NCBI RefSeq assembly: GCF_011045165.1
Contig: NZ_JAAKZI010000029.1
Coordinates: 1-61,613 of the forward strand
Length of the DNA: 61,613 bases
Direction of reading: 5' to 3'
Origin: Arthrobacter silviterrae
GTDB lineage: Bacteria > Actinomycetota > Actinomycetes > Actinomycetales > Micrococcaceae
Shown: positions 51,125 through 60,575 of the stretch, in pieces
Layout of the letters: each line of letters begins with the position of its first letter
How positions within the stretch are numbered: the stretch's first letter is position 1
Position numbers and translations under genes: made by a program
Notes under the pieces: generated by a model
Told to the model about the DNA's origin: nothing
Database searches by the model: none
The model's input: the letters and a program-made list of their open reading frames with translations, nothing else

Positions 51125-53359
51125 ATGGCAGCAAAAAAACACCCCATTTTCGATACCGCCACCACCCTCGGAAAATTAATGCTCTTCCTTGGCGTGAGCT
51201 CTATTTGTGGTGTCCTCATCGCCGGACTCATGGTTCCCGCGGTGGCCCTGACCGGCAACACAGCTACCTCCTCCATCAACTTCTTTGACCAGCTTCCCGA
51301 CGACATGACGGTGGGCGTGCCCGCACAGTCGTCGGTGGTGCTGGCCTCGGACGGTTCCGTCCTGGCCAAGTTCTATGACCAAAACCGCACCGAAGTGAAG
51401 CTTGCCGCGATCTCGCCGTTCATGAAGAACGCCATCATCGCCGTCGAAGACTCCCGCTACTACGAGCACGGCGGCATTGACACCAAGGGTCTGCTGCGTG
51501 CCGTCTCCGCCATGGCCCAGGGCGGTGACCGCCAGGGTGCTTCCACCATCACGCAGCAGTACGTGAATAACGTCATCATCCAGACGTATGCGGCCAATGG
51601 TGAAAAGGACAAGATCAAGCTCGGTGCCGCCAAGACCACCGGCGACAAGGTCCGCGAGATCAAGCTGGCCATCGCCATGGAGAAGAAATACTCCAAGGAC
51701 GACATCCTCCAGGGCTACCTGAATTGGGTGTACTTTGCCAACAACAACTACGGCATCGAGTCCGCTGCCTCCTACTACTTTGGCGTCCACGCCAAGGACC
51801 TGACACTGCCCCAGGCCGCCACGCTGGCCGGCGTAGTGAACAGCCCCACCTACTACGATCCGGTCGCCAACCCGGACCACGCGGTTTCCCGCCGCAACAT
51901 GGTACTGGACCGCATGCTGGACCAAAAGAAGATTGACAAAAAGCAGCACGACGCCGCCGTCAAGGCCAAGATCGACCTGAAGATCACACCGAACCAGGCT
52001 GGCTGCGCCACTGCCGTCCGCGGCGAGTACTTCTGCCAGTACGTCACCAACCTCATTCTCAATGATCCTGTTTACGGCAAGACCAAGGCGGACCGCGAAA
52101 AGCTGCTGGCCCAGGGCGGCCTGACCATCAAGACCACGCTGGATCCGAAGCTGCAGGATGCGGCCCAGGCCCAGTTTGCCAACTTCACGCCCATGAACAA
52201 CAACCCGGACAAAGTGGGCCAGGCACTCGTCACGGTCCAGCCCCTCACCGGCAAAATCCTGGCCATGGCACAAAACACCAAGATCAACGCCCCCAAGGGC
52301 CAGTGGAGCAGTGACTACAACTTCGCCGTCGACCGGGTTGACACCAAGGGCCAGTCCTTGGGCGGGGCCGGAGGCTTCGATGTGGGTTCAACCATCAAGC
52401 CCTTCACCTTCGCCGAGTGGCTCAACGACGGCCATAAGATCAACGAAATGGTCGACGCCTCGGTGCGCAAGTACCCGGTGGGATACCCCTGGGTCAACAC
52501 CTGCGGCACCTCCAAGGGCATCTACGACAGCAACTACCCTGGCTCCACGGACCTGCAAAACGCGGAAGAGGGCTGGTACAGGCGGTTGACCGCACGGGAG
52601 GGCCTGTACAACTCCCTCAACACGGCCACCATGTATACGGCCTCAAAGCTTGACCTGTGCAACATCCAAAAGATGATGACGGCGGCCGGCATCCACCTCG
52701 GGGAGAACCCGAACAAACCCTACGACCTCTCCAACACCAGCAGCCTGCTGGGCAGCGGCGAGGTGGCCCCCTTGACCATGGCTTCGGCATTTGCCACCTT
52801 CGCTTCCGGTGGCGTGCACTGCGACCCCATTGCCCTGGTGTCCATCACGAACGCCAAGGGTGACAAATTCCCCGTCCCCAGCGCCAATTGCAAGCAAACC
52901 ATCAAGCCGGAGGTTGCCGCCGGCGTGGTGTCGGTGCTGCAGGAGGTGCTGGTGCGTGGTTCCGGTTACCAGATCCCCCTGAACTTCCCGGCAGGCGCCA
53001 AGACAGGTACCACCAACGACTCCCAGCAGACGTGGACCACCGGTTTCACGAAGGGCCTCGTCACGTCGTCCTGGCTCGGCAGCCCGGAAAACAAAAACCG
53101 GGGCAACAATGACAAGTTGATCGCCGGCACCCGGATCCCCTACGTGGATGGCGCCACCTACGCCGGCAAGGCGTGGCAGGGATACATGAACGCCGTGGCG
53201 GGCAGCTTCGACACAGGCGCGTTCCCTGCGCCGCCAGCCAGCATGGTGAACCCCATTGTGGTGGCACCGCCAACGCCAGTGACCCCGGCGCCCAATACGG
53301 GCAACGACAAGGGCAACAACACCAAGCCGCCGGCACCCACACCCAAGAAGAAGGACTAG
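51125..53359 (+). CDS. ponA: Class A penicillin-binding protein (PonA)
   Basis: Bifunctional peptidoglycan synthase, 744 residues. One N-terminal membrane helix; GT51 glycosyltransferase with catalytic Glu108 in VAVEDSRYYEHGG, then GASTITQQYVNN; transpeptidase with SxxK at Ser422-Lys425 (GSTIKPFTFAEW), SxN at Ser497-Asn499 and KTG at Lys626 (GAKTGTTND). The tail is Pro/Thr/Asn-rich and ends in basic residues; no PASTA repeat is visible, unlike mycobacterial PonA2. Leaderless ATG at 51125 with TAAACT upstream. The metallophosphoesterase gene follows after five bases, as in M. tuberculosis Rv3682-Rv3683. Confidence 0.95.
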   Translation: MAAKKHPIFDTATTLGKLMLFLGVSSICGVLIAGLMVPAVALTGNTATSSINFFDQLPDDMTVGVPAQSSVVLASDGSVLAKFYDQNRTEVKLAAISPFMKNAIIAVEDSRYYEHGGIDTKGLLRAVSAMAQGGDRQGASTITQQYVNNVIIQTYAANGEKDKIKLGAAKTTGDKVREIKLAIAMEKKYSKDDILQGYLNWVYFANNNYGIESAASYYFGVHAKDLTLPQAATLAGVVNSPTYYDPVANPDHAVSRRNMVLDRMLDQKKIDKKQHDAAVKAKIDLKITPNQAGCATAVRGEYFCQYVTNLILNDPVYGKTKADREKLLAQGGLTIKTTLDPKLQDAAQAQFANFTPMNNNPDKVGQALVTVQPLTGKILAMAQNTKINAPKGQWSSDYNFAVDRVDTKGQSLGGAGGFDVGSTIKPFTFAEWLNDGHKINEMVDASVRKYPVGYPWVNTCGTSKGIYDSNYPGSTDLQNAEEGWYRRLTAREGLYNSLNTATMYTASKLDLCNIQKMMTAAGIHLGENPNKPYDLSNTSSLLGSGEVAPLTMASAFATFASGGVHCDPIALVSITNAKGDKFPVPSANCKQTIKPEVAAGVVSVLQEVLVRGSGYQIPLNFPAGAKTGTTNDSQQTWTTGFTKGLVTSSWLGSPENKNRGNNDKLIAGTRIPYVDGATYAGKAWQGYMNAVAGSFDTGAFPAPPASMVNPIVVAPPTPVTPAPNTGNDKGNNTKPPAPTPKKKD

Positions 53360-53364
53360 CCTGA

Positions 53365-54315
53365 ATGTCCCCGACACCACGCCCCCGCCTCGCCGCCCTG
53401 GGCAGGACGGCGGGCTTGGTGGCGGCCACCGGCACTGCATGTGTGGCCTACGGGACCTTTATTGAGCGCAACTGGTTCACCATCCGCCACGAAACCCTGG
53501 CCATCCTGCCGGCCGGCGCCGCACCGTTCACCGTGCTGCACCTCTCCGACATCCATTTTTCCCCCGGCCAGCGGAAAAAGACGGAGTGGCTGCACAGCCT
53601 GGCCGGGCTCCAGCCCGACCTGGTGGTAAACACAGGCGACAACCTCAGCCACCCCAAAGCCGTGGCACCCCTGCTCGAGGCGCTGGGTCCCCTGATGGAC
53701 TTTCCCGGCGTGTTCGTCCCGGGGTCCAATGACTACTTCGCGCCCCGGCTGAAGAACCCCCTGGGCTACTTTTCCGGACCCTCCAAGGTTCCGGGGCCGG
53801 ACAAGAAGCCCCCGCACGCCCTCGACACGGAGGCCCTGCATGCCGGCTTCGGGCTGGGCGGCTGGGTAAACCTGACCAACCGAGCCCAGTCCATCCCGCT
53901 CAAGGGCATCCGCTTTGACTTCAGCGGCGTGGACGACCCCCACCTGAAGCGGGAACGCTACGCCGGCTGGCCGCGCGGCTCCGCCAACCAGCACAAGGCG
54001 CCCCACGTCAAAATAGCCCTGGCCCATGCCCCCTACCAGCGCGTGCTGGACCATTTCACCGATGACGGGGCGGACCTGATCCTGGCCGGCCACACCCACG
54101 GCGGCCAGGTCTGCCTGCCCGGCTACGGCGCCCTGGTCAGCAACTGCGACCTCCCCACCTGGCGCGCCAAGGGCCTGAACGACTGGGACTTCAAGGGAAG
54201 CACGACGCCGGTAAACGTCTCAGGCGGCATCGGCACCGCCCGCACGGCCCCCTTCCGCTTCGCCTGCCGGCCGGAAGCCGTTGTCCTGACCCTGACGGCG
54301 AAGGCCGGGGCATAG
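53365..54315 (+). CDS. Metallophosphoesterase (calcineurin-like)
   Basis: 316 residues. An N-terminal hydrophobic segment (LGRTAGLVAATGTACVAYG) may anchor it. Metal-site motifs in order: VLHLSDIHFS, LVVNTGDNLS, VPGSNDYF (the family normally has GNHD or GNND), HAPYQR and ILAGHTHGGQVCLPG. Substrate unknown; relatives such as YkuE act on UDP-sugar lipids or phosphodiesters. The link to a class A PBP gene is conserved in actinobacteria, hinting at a cell-envelope role. Confidence 0.9.
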   Translation: MSPTPRPRLAALGRTAGLVAATGTACVAYGTFIERNWFTIRHETLAILPAGAAPFTVLHLSDIHFSPGQRKKTEWLHSLAGLQPDLVVNTGDNLSHPKAVAPLLEALGPLMDFPGVFVPGSNDYFAPRLKNPLGYFSGPSKVPGPDKKPPHALDTEALHAGFGLGGWVNLTNRAQSIPLKGIRFDFSGVDDPHLKRERYAGWPRGSANQHKAPHVKIALAHAPYQRVLDHFTDDGADLILAGHTHGGQVCLPGYGALVSNCDLPTWRAKGLNDWDFKGSTTPVNVSGGIGTARTAPFRFACRPEAVVLTLTAKAGA

Positions 54316-54324
54316 CCCGCCGCA

Positions 54325-54353
54325 TTGCAATTAGTTTGTCCTGACAATAGGAT
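54325..54353 (+). promoter_or_regulatory. Promoter of the GntR-type gene with operator in the spacer
   Basis: TTGCAA (54325-54330), a 17-base spacer and TAGGAT (54348-54353) form a promoter. TTGTC-CT-GACAA (54336-54347), a perfect inverted repeat, fills the spacer, the classical position for a repressor. The GntR-family product encoded 70 bases downstream is the obvious candidate to bind it. The rest of the 109-base gap shows only the AAGGAG ribosome site. Confidence 0.6.
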
Positions 54354-54424
54354 GATGGACGACGGTAGTTGAGGCTGCATCCAGCACGCCCGCTGTTTTC
54401 GTGGCATTGCCCAAGGAGTACGTC

Positions 54425-55165
54425 ATGGCCAACTCGCTCAACCTCAGCATCGACCGTTCCTCACCCATCCCCCTGTACCACCAGGTGGTCCAGGGCATCG
54501 AGAACCTCATCCACGACGGCACCCTTGTTCCCGGCAGCAAGCTGGAAAACGAGATCGACCTGGCCGCGGCCCTCAACCTGTCCCGCCCCACCATGCGCAA
54601 GGCCATGGATGAGCTGGTCCGGGCGGGCCTGCTGGTCCGCAAGCGCGGCGTGGGCACCCAGGTGGTGGCCAGCCAGGTGCGCCGCCCGCTGGAACTCTCC
54701 AGCCTCTTTGACGACCTCAGCGCCCGGGGCAGCAAGCCCACCACGGATGTCCTGACGTTTTCCCACATCGATGCCGACGCTGTCATCTGCGAGAAGCTGG
54801 CACTGCCGGCAGGCGCCAAGGTGTACCACTTCACCCGCCTGCGCAAGGTGGACGGCAAGCCGCTGGCGCTCATGGAAAACTGGGTGCGCGACGACGTCAC
54901 CGCCATTGAGGAGACGTCCCTGGCGGACCAGGGCCTCTACGCCATCCTGCGCAACGCCGGAGTGAACTTCCGCCTGGCCCAGCAGCGCATCGGGGCGATG
55001 GTGGCCAACAGCTACCAGGCGCCACTGCTCGACACCGTGCCCGGCTCCGCCCTCGTCACCATGGAACGCACCGCCGTCGACGACACCGGCCGCATGGTGG
55101 AAACCGGCCGCCACGTCTACCGGGCCGACCAGTACAGCTTTGAAATGACCCTGGTGCAGCGCTGA
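54425..55165 (+). CDS. iolR: GntR-family regulator (HutC subfamily, UTRA domain), probable inositol regulator
   Basis: 246 residues. The GntR HTH spans IPLYHQVVQGIENLIHDGTLVPGSKLENEIDLAAALNLSRPTMRKAMDELVRAGLLVRKRGVGTQVV in order; the C-terminal UTRA domain (VYHFTRLRKVDGKPLALMENWV, YSFEMTLVQ) binds a small effector. ATG 54425 with AAGGAG six bases upstream is chosen. It precedes iolB and is flanked by the inositol genes, and such GntR regulators control iol genes in actinobacteria, so the symbol is given on context. Probably represses its own promoter through TTGTC-CT-GACAA. Confidence 0.82.
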   Translation: MANSLNLSIDRSSPIPLYHQVVQGIENLIHDGTLVPGSKLENEIDLAAALNLSRPTMRKAMDELVRAGLLVRKRGVGTQVVASQVRRPLELSSLFDDLSARGSKPTTDVLTFSHIDADAVICEKLALPAGAKVYHFTRLRKVDGKPLALMENWVRDDVTAIEETSLADQGLYAILRNAGVNFRLAQQRIGAMVANSYQAPLLDTVPGSALVTMERTAVDDTGRMVETGRHVYRADQYSFEMTLVQR

Positions 55166-55194
55166 GCGCCGCCACCCGACAACGAAGGAAACTC

Positions 55195-56088
55195 ATGACC
55201 GACTGGGTATATCCGCTGGGCTCGGCCCGCGACGGGAGCTGGGACGTATCCCTGGGAACCTCCGATTCCGCTACCACCGTGAGCGGCTGGGCGCACACCG
55301 GAATGAAGGTGGCCACCCTGGCCCCGGGTGCCGCCGTCGTGCTTCCCGCGGCGGGAGAGGAGCGGATTGTGGTGCCGCTCAGCGGCGCATTCACCGTCAC
55401 GGTGGACGGCACTGCCCATGAGCTGGCCGGCCGCCCCAACGTTTTCAGCGGGCCCACGGACGTGCTGTACACCGGCATCGGGAAGGCCGCCACCATCAGC
55501 TCGGCCGGCGGCGGGCGCGTGGCCGTCGCAACCGCGCCCGCCCGCCAGGAGTATCCAACCCGGCTGGTCCAGGCCGCGGAAATTCCGGTGGAGCTGCGCG
55601 GCGCGGGCAACTGCTCGCGCCAGGTCCACAACTTCGGCACGCCCGCAGCCCTGGAGGCAGACAGGTTCATCGTCTGCGAGGTCATCACCCCCGCCGGCAA
55701 CTGGTCCTCCTACCCGCCCCACAAGCATGACGTGGAACAGGACGGCGAGACGGCGTTGGAGGAAATATATTACTTCGAGACCCAGGTTGCCGCTGGCTCC
55801 CCCGCCCCGGACGACGCCGACGCCATCGGCTACCAGCGCGTGTACGCCTCTGACGAGCGGCCCATCGACGTCCAGGCCGAGGTCCGCACGGGCGACACCA
55901 TCCTGGTCCCCTATGGCTGGCACGGCCCCGCGATGGCCGCGCCCGGCTACGACCTGTACTACCTCAACGTCATGGCCGGCCCCGGACCGGTGCGCGAGTG
56001 GCTCATCAGCGACGACCCCCACCACGGCTGGGTCCGCCAGACCTGGGATGCGGCCGCCATCGACCCCAGGCTCCCCTTCACCCGCTAA
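55195..56088 (+). CDS. iolB: 5-deoxy-glucuronate isomerase
   Basis: Converts 5-deoxy-D-glucuronate to 2-deoxy-5-keto-D-gluconate in myo-inositol breakdown. 297 residues, bicupin fold. The metal-binding segment NWSSYPPHKHD with nearby GETALEEIYYFE is the KduI/IolB signature; LVPYGWHGPAMAAPGYDLYYLNVMAGP is another. GAAGGA precedes the ATG. It follows the GntR gene by 29 bases as a two-gene operon. A double palindrome (56104-56217) follows the stop. Confidence 0.95.
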   Translation: MTDWVYPLGSARDGSWDVSLGTSDSATTVSGWAHTGMKVATLAPGAAVVLPAAGEERIVVPLSGAFTVTVDGTAHELAGRPNVFSGPTDVLYTGIGKAATISSAGGGRVAVATAPARQEYPTRLVQAAEIPVELRGAGNCSRQVHNFGTPAALEADRFIVCEVITPAGNWSSYPPHKHDVEQDGETALEEIYYFETQVAAGSPAPDDADAIGYQRVYASDERPIDVQAEVRTGDTILVPYGWHGPAMAAPGYDLYYLNVMAGPGPVREWLISDDPHHGWVRQTWDAAAIDPRLPFTR

Positions 56089-56103
56089 TCCCGGCCCCGC
56101 CCC

Positions 56104-56217
56104 GCCGAGGTTGGAGATAACCACCGGATTCACCGCCGAGGTTGGAGATTACCACCGATTCGATCGGTGGTAATCTCCAACCTCGACCTTTGGGGAGGTG
56201 GTTATCTCCAACTTCGG
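56104..56217. repeat. Nested double palindrome between convergent iol operons
   Basis: An inner 23-bp perfect inverted repeat (56137-56159 with 56163-56185, three-base loop) lies inside an outer pair of about 21 bp (56104-56124 with 56197-56217, one mismatch). All four arms carry versions of GAGGTTGGAGATAACCACC, so the element is also a direct-repeat duplication. It spans nearly the whole gap between iolB and the convergent dehydrogenase gene and probably ends both transcripts; T-runs are weak. Confidence 0.8.
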
Positions 56218-56218
56218 C

Positions 56219-57238
56219 CTACGGGGCCACGCGAACGGGTGCCCCGGTGAGCAGGGATTCCTGGGCGGCGTCTGCCACCTTGGAGGCGGCCACGGCGTCC
56301 TCGGGCGTGCACGGGTTGGGGCGCAGGCCCTGGATGAGTTCCACGAAGGCCGCCAGCTCGGAGACATAGGCCGCCTCGAAGCGCTCCGCGAAGGTTTGGT
56401 GCGCCGTGCCGGAGGGGAAGGTGATGCCAGCTTCGGCGGAACGGAGCGCCGCCTGTTCGTCCAGGCCCACCATGACGGAGCCCTTGGAGCCCTGGATTTC
56501 CAGCCGGACGTCGTGCCCTGCGCCGTTGTAGCGGGTGGCGGAAACGGTGCCCACGGTGCCGTCGTCGAAGGTGATGACGGCCAGCGCCGTGTCCACGTCG
56601 CCCACTTCGCCGATGGCGGGGTCGCCGTTGTTGGAACCCTTGGAGTAGACCTCCGTGATTTCGCGGCCCGTGATCCAGCGCAGCACGTCAAAATCGTGGA
56701 CTGAGCAGTCGCGGAACAGCCCGCCGGAAGTGGCCAGGAACTCCACCGGCGGCGGGGTCATGTCGCCCGTAATGGCGCGGAGGGAGTGGATCCAGCCCAG
56801 CTCGCCGGCGTCGTACGCCCGCTTGGCCACCTGGTAGCCGGCGTCGAAGCGGCGCTGGTGGCCGATCTGCACGGTGCCGCCGTGCTCGCGGATGTAGTCG
56901 AGGACGGGCAGTGATTCGGCCACGTTGACGCCGACGGGCTTTTCGCAGAACACCGGGATGCCCGCGTCCACGCCGGCCTTGATGAGTTCGGGGTGGGTGG
57001 CCGTGCCGGTGGCGATCAGCAGTCCGTCAATGCCCGCGGCCAGCAGCTCCGGCACGGACGGCACAAATTCGGCGCCCAGGCCGTCCGCCACCGAACGGGC
57101 ATGGTCGGCCGCAACGTCTGTGAGCTTCAGCTCGACGCGCACATCCGGCGAGAGCAGTACGTTGACGGCGGCGATGTTGTTGGCGTGCATGACGCCGATG
57201 CGGCCCACTCCGACCAGGCCCAGGGTGATGGTTTTCAT
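56219..57238 (-). CDS. iolG: Inositol 2-dehydrogenase-like oxidoreductase (Gfo/Idh/MocA)
   Basis: 339 residues. Rossmann motif [18 protein letters not shown]; catalytic EKP lysine in [12 protein letters not shown]; then [18 protein letters not shown] and [15 protein letters not shown] with the substrate Asp and His. These features fit inositol 2-dehydrogenase, the first catabolic step. ATG 57238 overlaps the transporter stop (ATGA). Another family member lies three genes upstream in the same operon, so one of the two may use another inositol isomer (scyllo or D-chiro). Confidence 0.88.
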   Translation of the reverse strand: MKTITLGLVGVGRIGVMHANNIAAVNVLLSPDVRVELKLTDVAADHARSVADGLGAEFVPSVPELLAAGIDGLLIATGTATHPELIKAGVDAGIPVFCEKPVGVNVAESLPVLDYIREHGGTVQIGHQRRFDAGYQVAKRAYDAGELGWIHSLRAITGDMTPPPVEFLATSGGLFRDCSVHDFDVLRWITGREITEVYSKGSNNGDPAIGEVGDVDTALAVITFDDGTVGTVSATRYNGAGHDVRLEIQGSKGSVMVGLDEQAALRSAEAGITFPSGTAHQTFAERFEAAYVSELAAFVELIQGLRPNPCTPEDAVAASKVADAAQESLLTGAPVRVAP

Positions 57239-58656
57239 GCGCTTTCCTTGCTCTTGAAGTAATGTTCCAGCTCTTCCAGGGACTTGCCGCGGGTTTCCGG
57301 GACCACCCTCTTGACCCAGATGATGGCGCCGATTTGCAGCACCACAAAAATGAGGAAGGTGGCGGAGACCCCGATCCCGGCCACAAGCTGCGGGAAAAAG
57401 AAGCCGATCAAAAAGTTCACAATCCACAGCACAAACACGCAGATGCCCATGCCCACCCCGCGCACGTGCAGGGGGAAAATCTCCGCCATGGTCAGCCAGG
57501 TGACGCAGCCGATGAAGCCCTGCATGAACGCCAGGAACACCACCATGCACAGGAGCACCAGGTAGCCGCGGAGCAGGCTCTCGGGCACCGCCAGGGACAC
57601 GATGGACAGGGCCAGCAGGGACGACGCCGTGCCGCTGAGCCCCATGATGAGCATGAACTTTCGCGGCAGCCGCGACATGAAGTACATGCCGGCCACGACG
57701 GCGGCCACGGAGACCACCCCGTTGAGGACGTTGGCGATCAGCGCGCCCCGGTCCCCAAAGCCGGAGGAGGAGAGGATGGTGGTGCCGTAATACATGATGG
57801 CGTTGATGCCGCTGATCTGGTTGATGACGGCCATGCCCAGCCCGACGACGAAAATCCGGCGGATCCACGGCACGGCCAGGTCCCTCACGGTGCCCAGTTT
57901 GGCCTGGTAGTCCTCCCGGGCAGCCTCGCGGACCTCGTCGAATTCGCCCTTAACGTCCTCGGGGGCACGCCCCTTCCGGAGCACGTCCAGGACTTCCTCG
58001 AAGCGGCCGCCGGCGGCCAGCCAGCGGGGGCTTTCCGGCAGCACCAGCATGCCAAACCACAGGACGACGGCGGGCAGCGTGGCTATGACCAGCATGTAGC
58101 GCCAAATGTGGCTGGCATCCGGGAACAGGTTGCCGAGCAGGGCATTGAACGTGAAGGCCAGGAACTGCCCCGTCACGATCATGAGCTCGTTTTGCGTCAC
58201 GATCCGCCCGCGCTGGGCGGCGGGGGACATTTCGGCCAGGTACACGGGCACAATCACCGAGGCACCGCCGACGGCGAGCCCCAGGACGGTGCGTGAGAGC
58301 ACCAGCAGCGCCGTGGTTGGGGAAAGCGAACAGCCGATGGTGGCCAGGGCGAAGATGACGGCCAGGCCCATGATGGTCTTGCGCCGGCCAAAGCGGTCCG
58401 AAAGCCGGCCGGCCGTGATGGCTCCAAAGGCGGCGCCCAGCAGCAGGGTGGAGGTGACCAGGCCTTCTGTCAGCGGGGTCAGGCCGAGATCGCGCTGCAT
58501 GAACGGCAGGGCGCCGTTGATCACGCCGGTGTCGTAGCCAAACAGCAGGCCGCCAAAGGTGGAGAACAGCGCCACCTTCCGCATGAACTTCCGGGGCGGG
58601 GAATTCCGCCCGGCCGCCGCGGGAGAAACGGCCCGGCCGGTGGCAAGTCCCGTCAC
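57235..58656 (-). CDS. iolT: Sugar-porter MFS transporter, probable inositol permease
   Basis: 473 residues, twelve membrane helices. Sugar-porter signatures: [16 protein letters not shown] in helix 1, [14 protein letters not shown] between helices 2 and 3, [12 protein letters not shown] after helix 6, and [12 protein letters not shown] at the end. Proton-coupled import of myo-inositol is inferred from context within the iol operon. Overlaps both neighbours by ATGA, so translation is coupled. Confidence 0.88.
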   Translation of the reverse strand: MTGLATGRAVSPAAAGRNSPPRKFMRKVALFSTFGGLLFGYDTGVINGALPFMQRDLGLTPLTEGLVTSTLLLGAAFGAITAGRLSDRFGRRKTIMGLAVIFALATIGCSLSPTTALLVLSRTVLGLAVGGASVIVPVYLAEMSPAAQRGRIVTQNELMIVTGQFLAFTFNALLGNLFPDASHIWRYMLVIATLPAVVLWFGMLVLPESPRWLAAGGRFEEVLDVLRKGRAPEDVKGEFDEVREAAREDYQAKLGTVRDLAVPWIRRIFVVGLGMAVINQISGINAIMYYGTTILSSSGFGDRGALIANVLNGVVSVAAVVAGMYFMSRLPRKFMLIMGLSGTASSLLALSIVSLAVPESLLRGYLVLLCMVVFLAFMQGFIGCVTWLTMAEIFPLHVRGVGMGICVFVLWIVNFLIGFFFPQLVAGIGVSATFLIFVVLQIGAIIWVKRVVPETRGKSLEELEHYFKSKESA

Positions 58657-59540
58657 GAAGTCTTCTTTTCGCCGGCCTGCGCCACAAATCTGCTCATGGC
58701 CTCCAGCTGGTAGCGCGAGACGTTTTCGGCGTCGTCGTCCTCGGCAAACACGCTGGAAACCATCACGGTGTCCTCCCGGTCCAGGAAGCCGATTTCCGCC
58801 AGGCCGCCAAAGAACTGCTCCCAGTTGACGTCGCCGTCGCCAATCTTCAGGTGCTGGTGCACGCGGACGGGGTTGCCGGGCGGGTTGGTGATGTAGCGCA
58901 GCCCGTGGGAGGCGTGGTGGTCCATGGTGTCGGCCACGTGCACCAGGCGCAGCTTGTCCCCGGCCGCACGCATGATCGCCAGCGGGTCGTCCGCCATGTG
59001 GAAGCTGTGGGAGGCCACGTACACCAGGCCCACATTGGGCGAGTTGACGCCGCGGATCATGCGGATGGCCGCCAGCCCCTCCTCGACAAAGTCGTCCGGG
59101 TGCGGGTCAATGAGCAGGTCGATCCCTTCGCGCTCAATGATGGGCAGCAGTTCCTCCATGGAGCGGTAAAAGGCCCTCTCGGACTCTTCCGCCTTCTCCG
59201 GCCGGCCGCTGAACTCGGTGTTCATGGTGGAAACGCCCAGGTCCACGGCAATCTGGATGGCGCGCTTCCAGTACCGCACGGCGGCCTCGCGGGCGTCCTC
59301 GTCCGGACCGGACCATCGCAGCACGGGCAGCACCGAGGCAATCTCGATCCCTGCATCCGCCACGGCCTTCTTCAGGGCGGCGACCAGGGCGTCGTCGGCC
59401 TTGGGGTGGTTGTAGAACGGGATGAAGTCCGGGTGCGGTGTCAGCTGCATGTACTTGTACCCGAGGTCCGCGACAACCCGGGGGAACTCAAGCAGGCCGT
59501 GGCTGTGGTGGAACGGCGTGGGGTCCAGGGCGATTTTCAT
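58653..59540 (-). CDS. Sugar phosphate isomerase/epimerase, IolH-like
   Basis: 295-residue TIM barrel. It starts [39 protein letters not shown]; metal-binding segments include [28 protein letters not shown] and [17 protein letters not shown]. It resembles IolH, a protein of unknown exact reaction in inositol clusters. ATG 59540 is chosen, since the family starts there and the longer frame adds basic low-complexity sequence. Eight bases follow the upstream dehydrogenase stop. Confidence 0.85.
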   Translation of the reverse strand: MKIALDPTPFHHSHGLLEFPRVVADLGYKYMQLTPHPDFIPFYNHPKADDALVAALKKAVADAGIEIASVLPVLRWSGPDEDAREAAVRYWKRAIQIAVDLGVSTMNTEFSGRPEKAEESERAFYRSMEELLPIIEREGIDLLIDPHPDDFVEEGLAAIRMIRGVNSPNVGLVYVASHSFHMADDPLAIMRAAGDKLRLVHVADTMDHHASHGLRYITNPPGNPVRVHQHLKIGDGDVNWEQFFGGLAEIGFLDREDTVMVSSVFAEDDDAENVSRYQLEAMSRFVAQAGEKKTS

Positions 59541-59548
59541 GGTGTTCC

Positions 59549-60562
59549 CTAGCTGTAGAGGGCCGGCTTCGGGGCCAGTACGACGGCGGTCTTCGCGCCT
59601 GTCGCCTGCGCCTGGACTCCCGCTTCGCAACAGGCCGCGGTGGCGTAGCCGTCCCAGGCGGACGGGCCGCCGATCTCCCCGCGCAGGGCTGCATCCACCC
59701 AGGCCTGGACCTCCACGTCGTAGGCAGCGCCGAAGCGCTCCTCAAAGCCGGGGGTGACCTGTCCGCCCCAGCGTCCCTGGGTGCGCACGTACGGGCCGGA
59801 GTCGTTGCCGATGTTCACAATGCCGTCCTCGAAGGAGGCCTGCGTGGCCACCTCGTAGCCGAAGCGGGCGTTGACATAGATTTCAACGTCGGCCAGGACG
59901 CCGGATTCCGTTTCGATGAGCACGTGCTGGGGATCGTGCTGGCCCTCCGGTGCGTTGCGGGTGGGCTTGCCCAGGCGCACCTGCACGGAGGTGATTTCCT
60001 CGCCCGTGAAGAAGCGGATGGCGTCGAATTCATGCACCACGGAGTCGTTGATGAGCATGGCGTTGGTGAAGCCGGGCGGGGTGTCCGGGTTGCGGTGCTG
60101 GTGGTGGAGCACCAGCAGCTCGCCCAGGCTGCCCTCGGTGATGATCCCGCGCAGGGCCGCGTATTCGGCGTCGAAGCGGCGCATGAAGCCCACCTGGATG
60201 CGCTTGCGGCCCAGCCTGGCCTCGGCCTCCACCACCTTCAGGGCGCTGGCGGCGTCGGGGGTGAGCGGCTTTTCGCACAGGATGGGGATGTCCCGCTCCA
60301 GCGCCTTGAACAGGATGTCCTCGTGCAGGAAACCGGGGGTGGCGATCAGCACGGCGTTGACGTCCCCGTTGTCCAGGGCCTCCTCGGCGCTGGCCAGGGC
60401 CACGGCGCCGGGGATTCCCTTGATGGCTGCTTCGGCGCGGGCCACGTCGATGTCCACGACGGCGGCCACCTCGGCACCGCTGATTTTGTCCCGCAGGCGG
60501 TTGATGTGGTCGGCGCCCATGCGTCCGGCCCCAATGACGGCCACGCGCAGTTTTTCAGTCAT
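59549..60562 (-). CDS. Second inositol-type dehydrogenase (Gfo/Idh/MocA)
   Basis: 337 residues. LRVAVIGAGRMGADHINRLRD (NAD fold), ILCEKPLTPDAASALKVV with the EKP lysine, QVGFMRRFDAEYAALRGII and NDSVVHEFDAIRFFTGEE with the Asp/His pair. The sequence is as close to textbook IolG as the copy at 56.2 kb, so either may be the true inositol 2-dehydrogenase. It lies between iolE and the IolH-like gene. Confidence 0.88.
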   Translation of the reverse strand: MTEKLRVAVIGAGRMGADHINRLRDKISGAEVAAVVDIDVARAEAAIKGIPGAVALASAEEALDNGDVNAVLIATPGFLHEDILFKALERDIPILCEKPLTPDAASALKVVEAEARLGRKRIQVGFMRRFDAEYAALRGIITEGSLGELLVLHHQHRNPDTPPGFTNAMLINDSVVHEFDAIRFFTGEEITSVQVRLGKPTRNAPEGQHDPQHVLIETESGVLADVEIYVNARFGYEVATQASFEDGIVNIGNDSGPYVRTQGRWGGQVTPGFEERFGAAYDVEVQAWVDAALRGEIGGPSAWDGYATAACCEAGVQAQATGAKTAVVLAPKPALYS

Positions 60563-60575
60563 GTCATGCTTCTTT

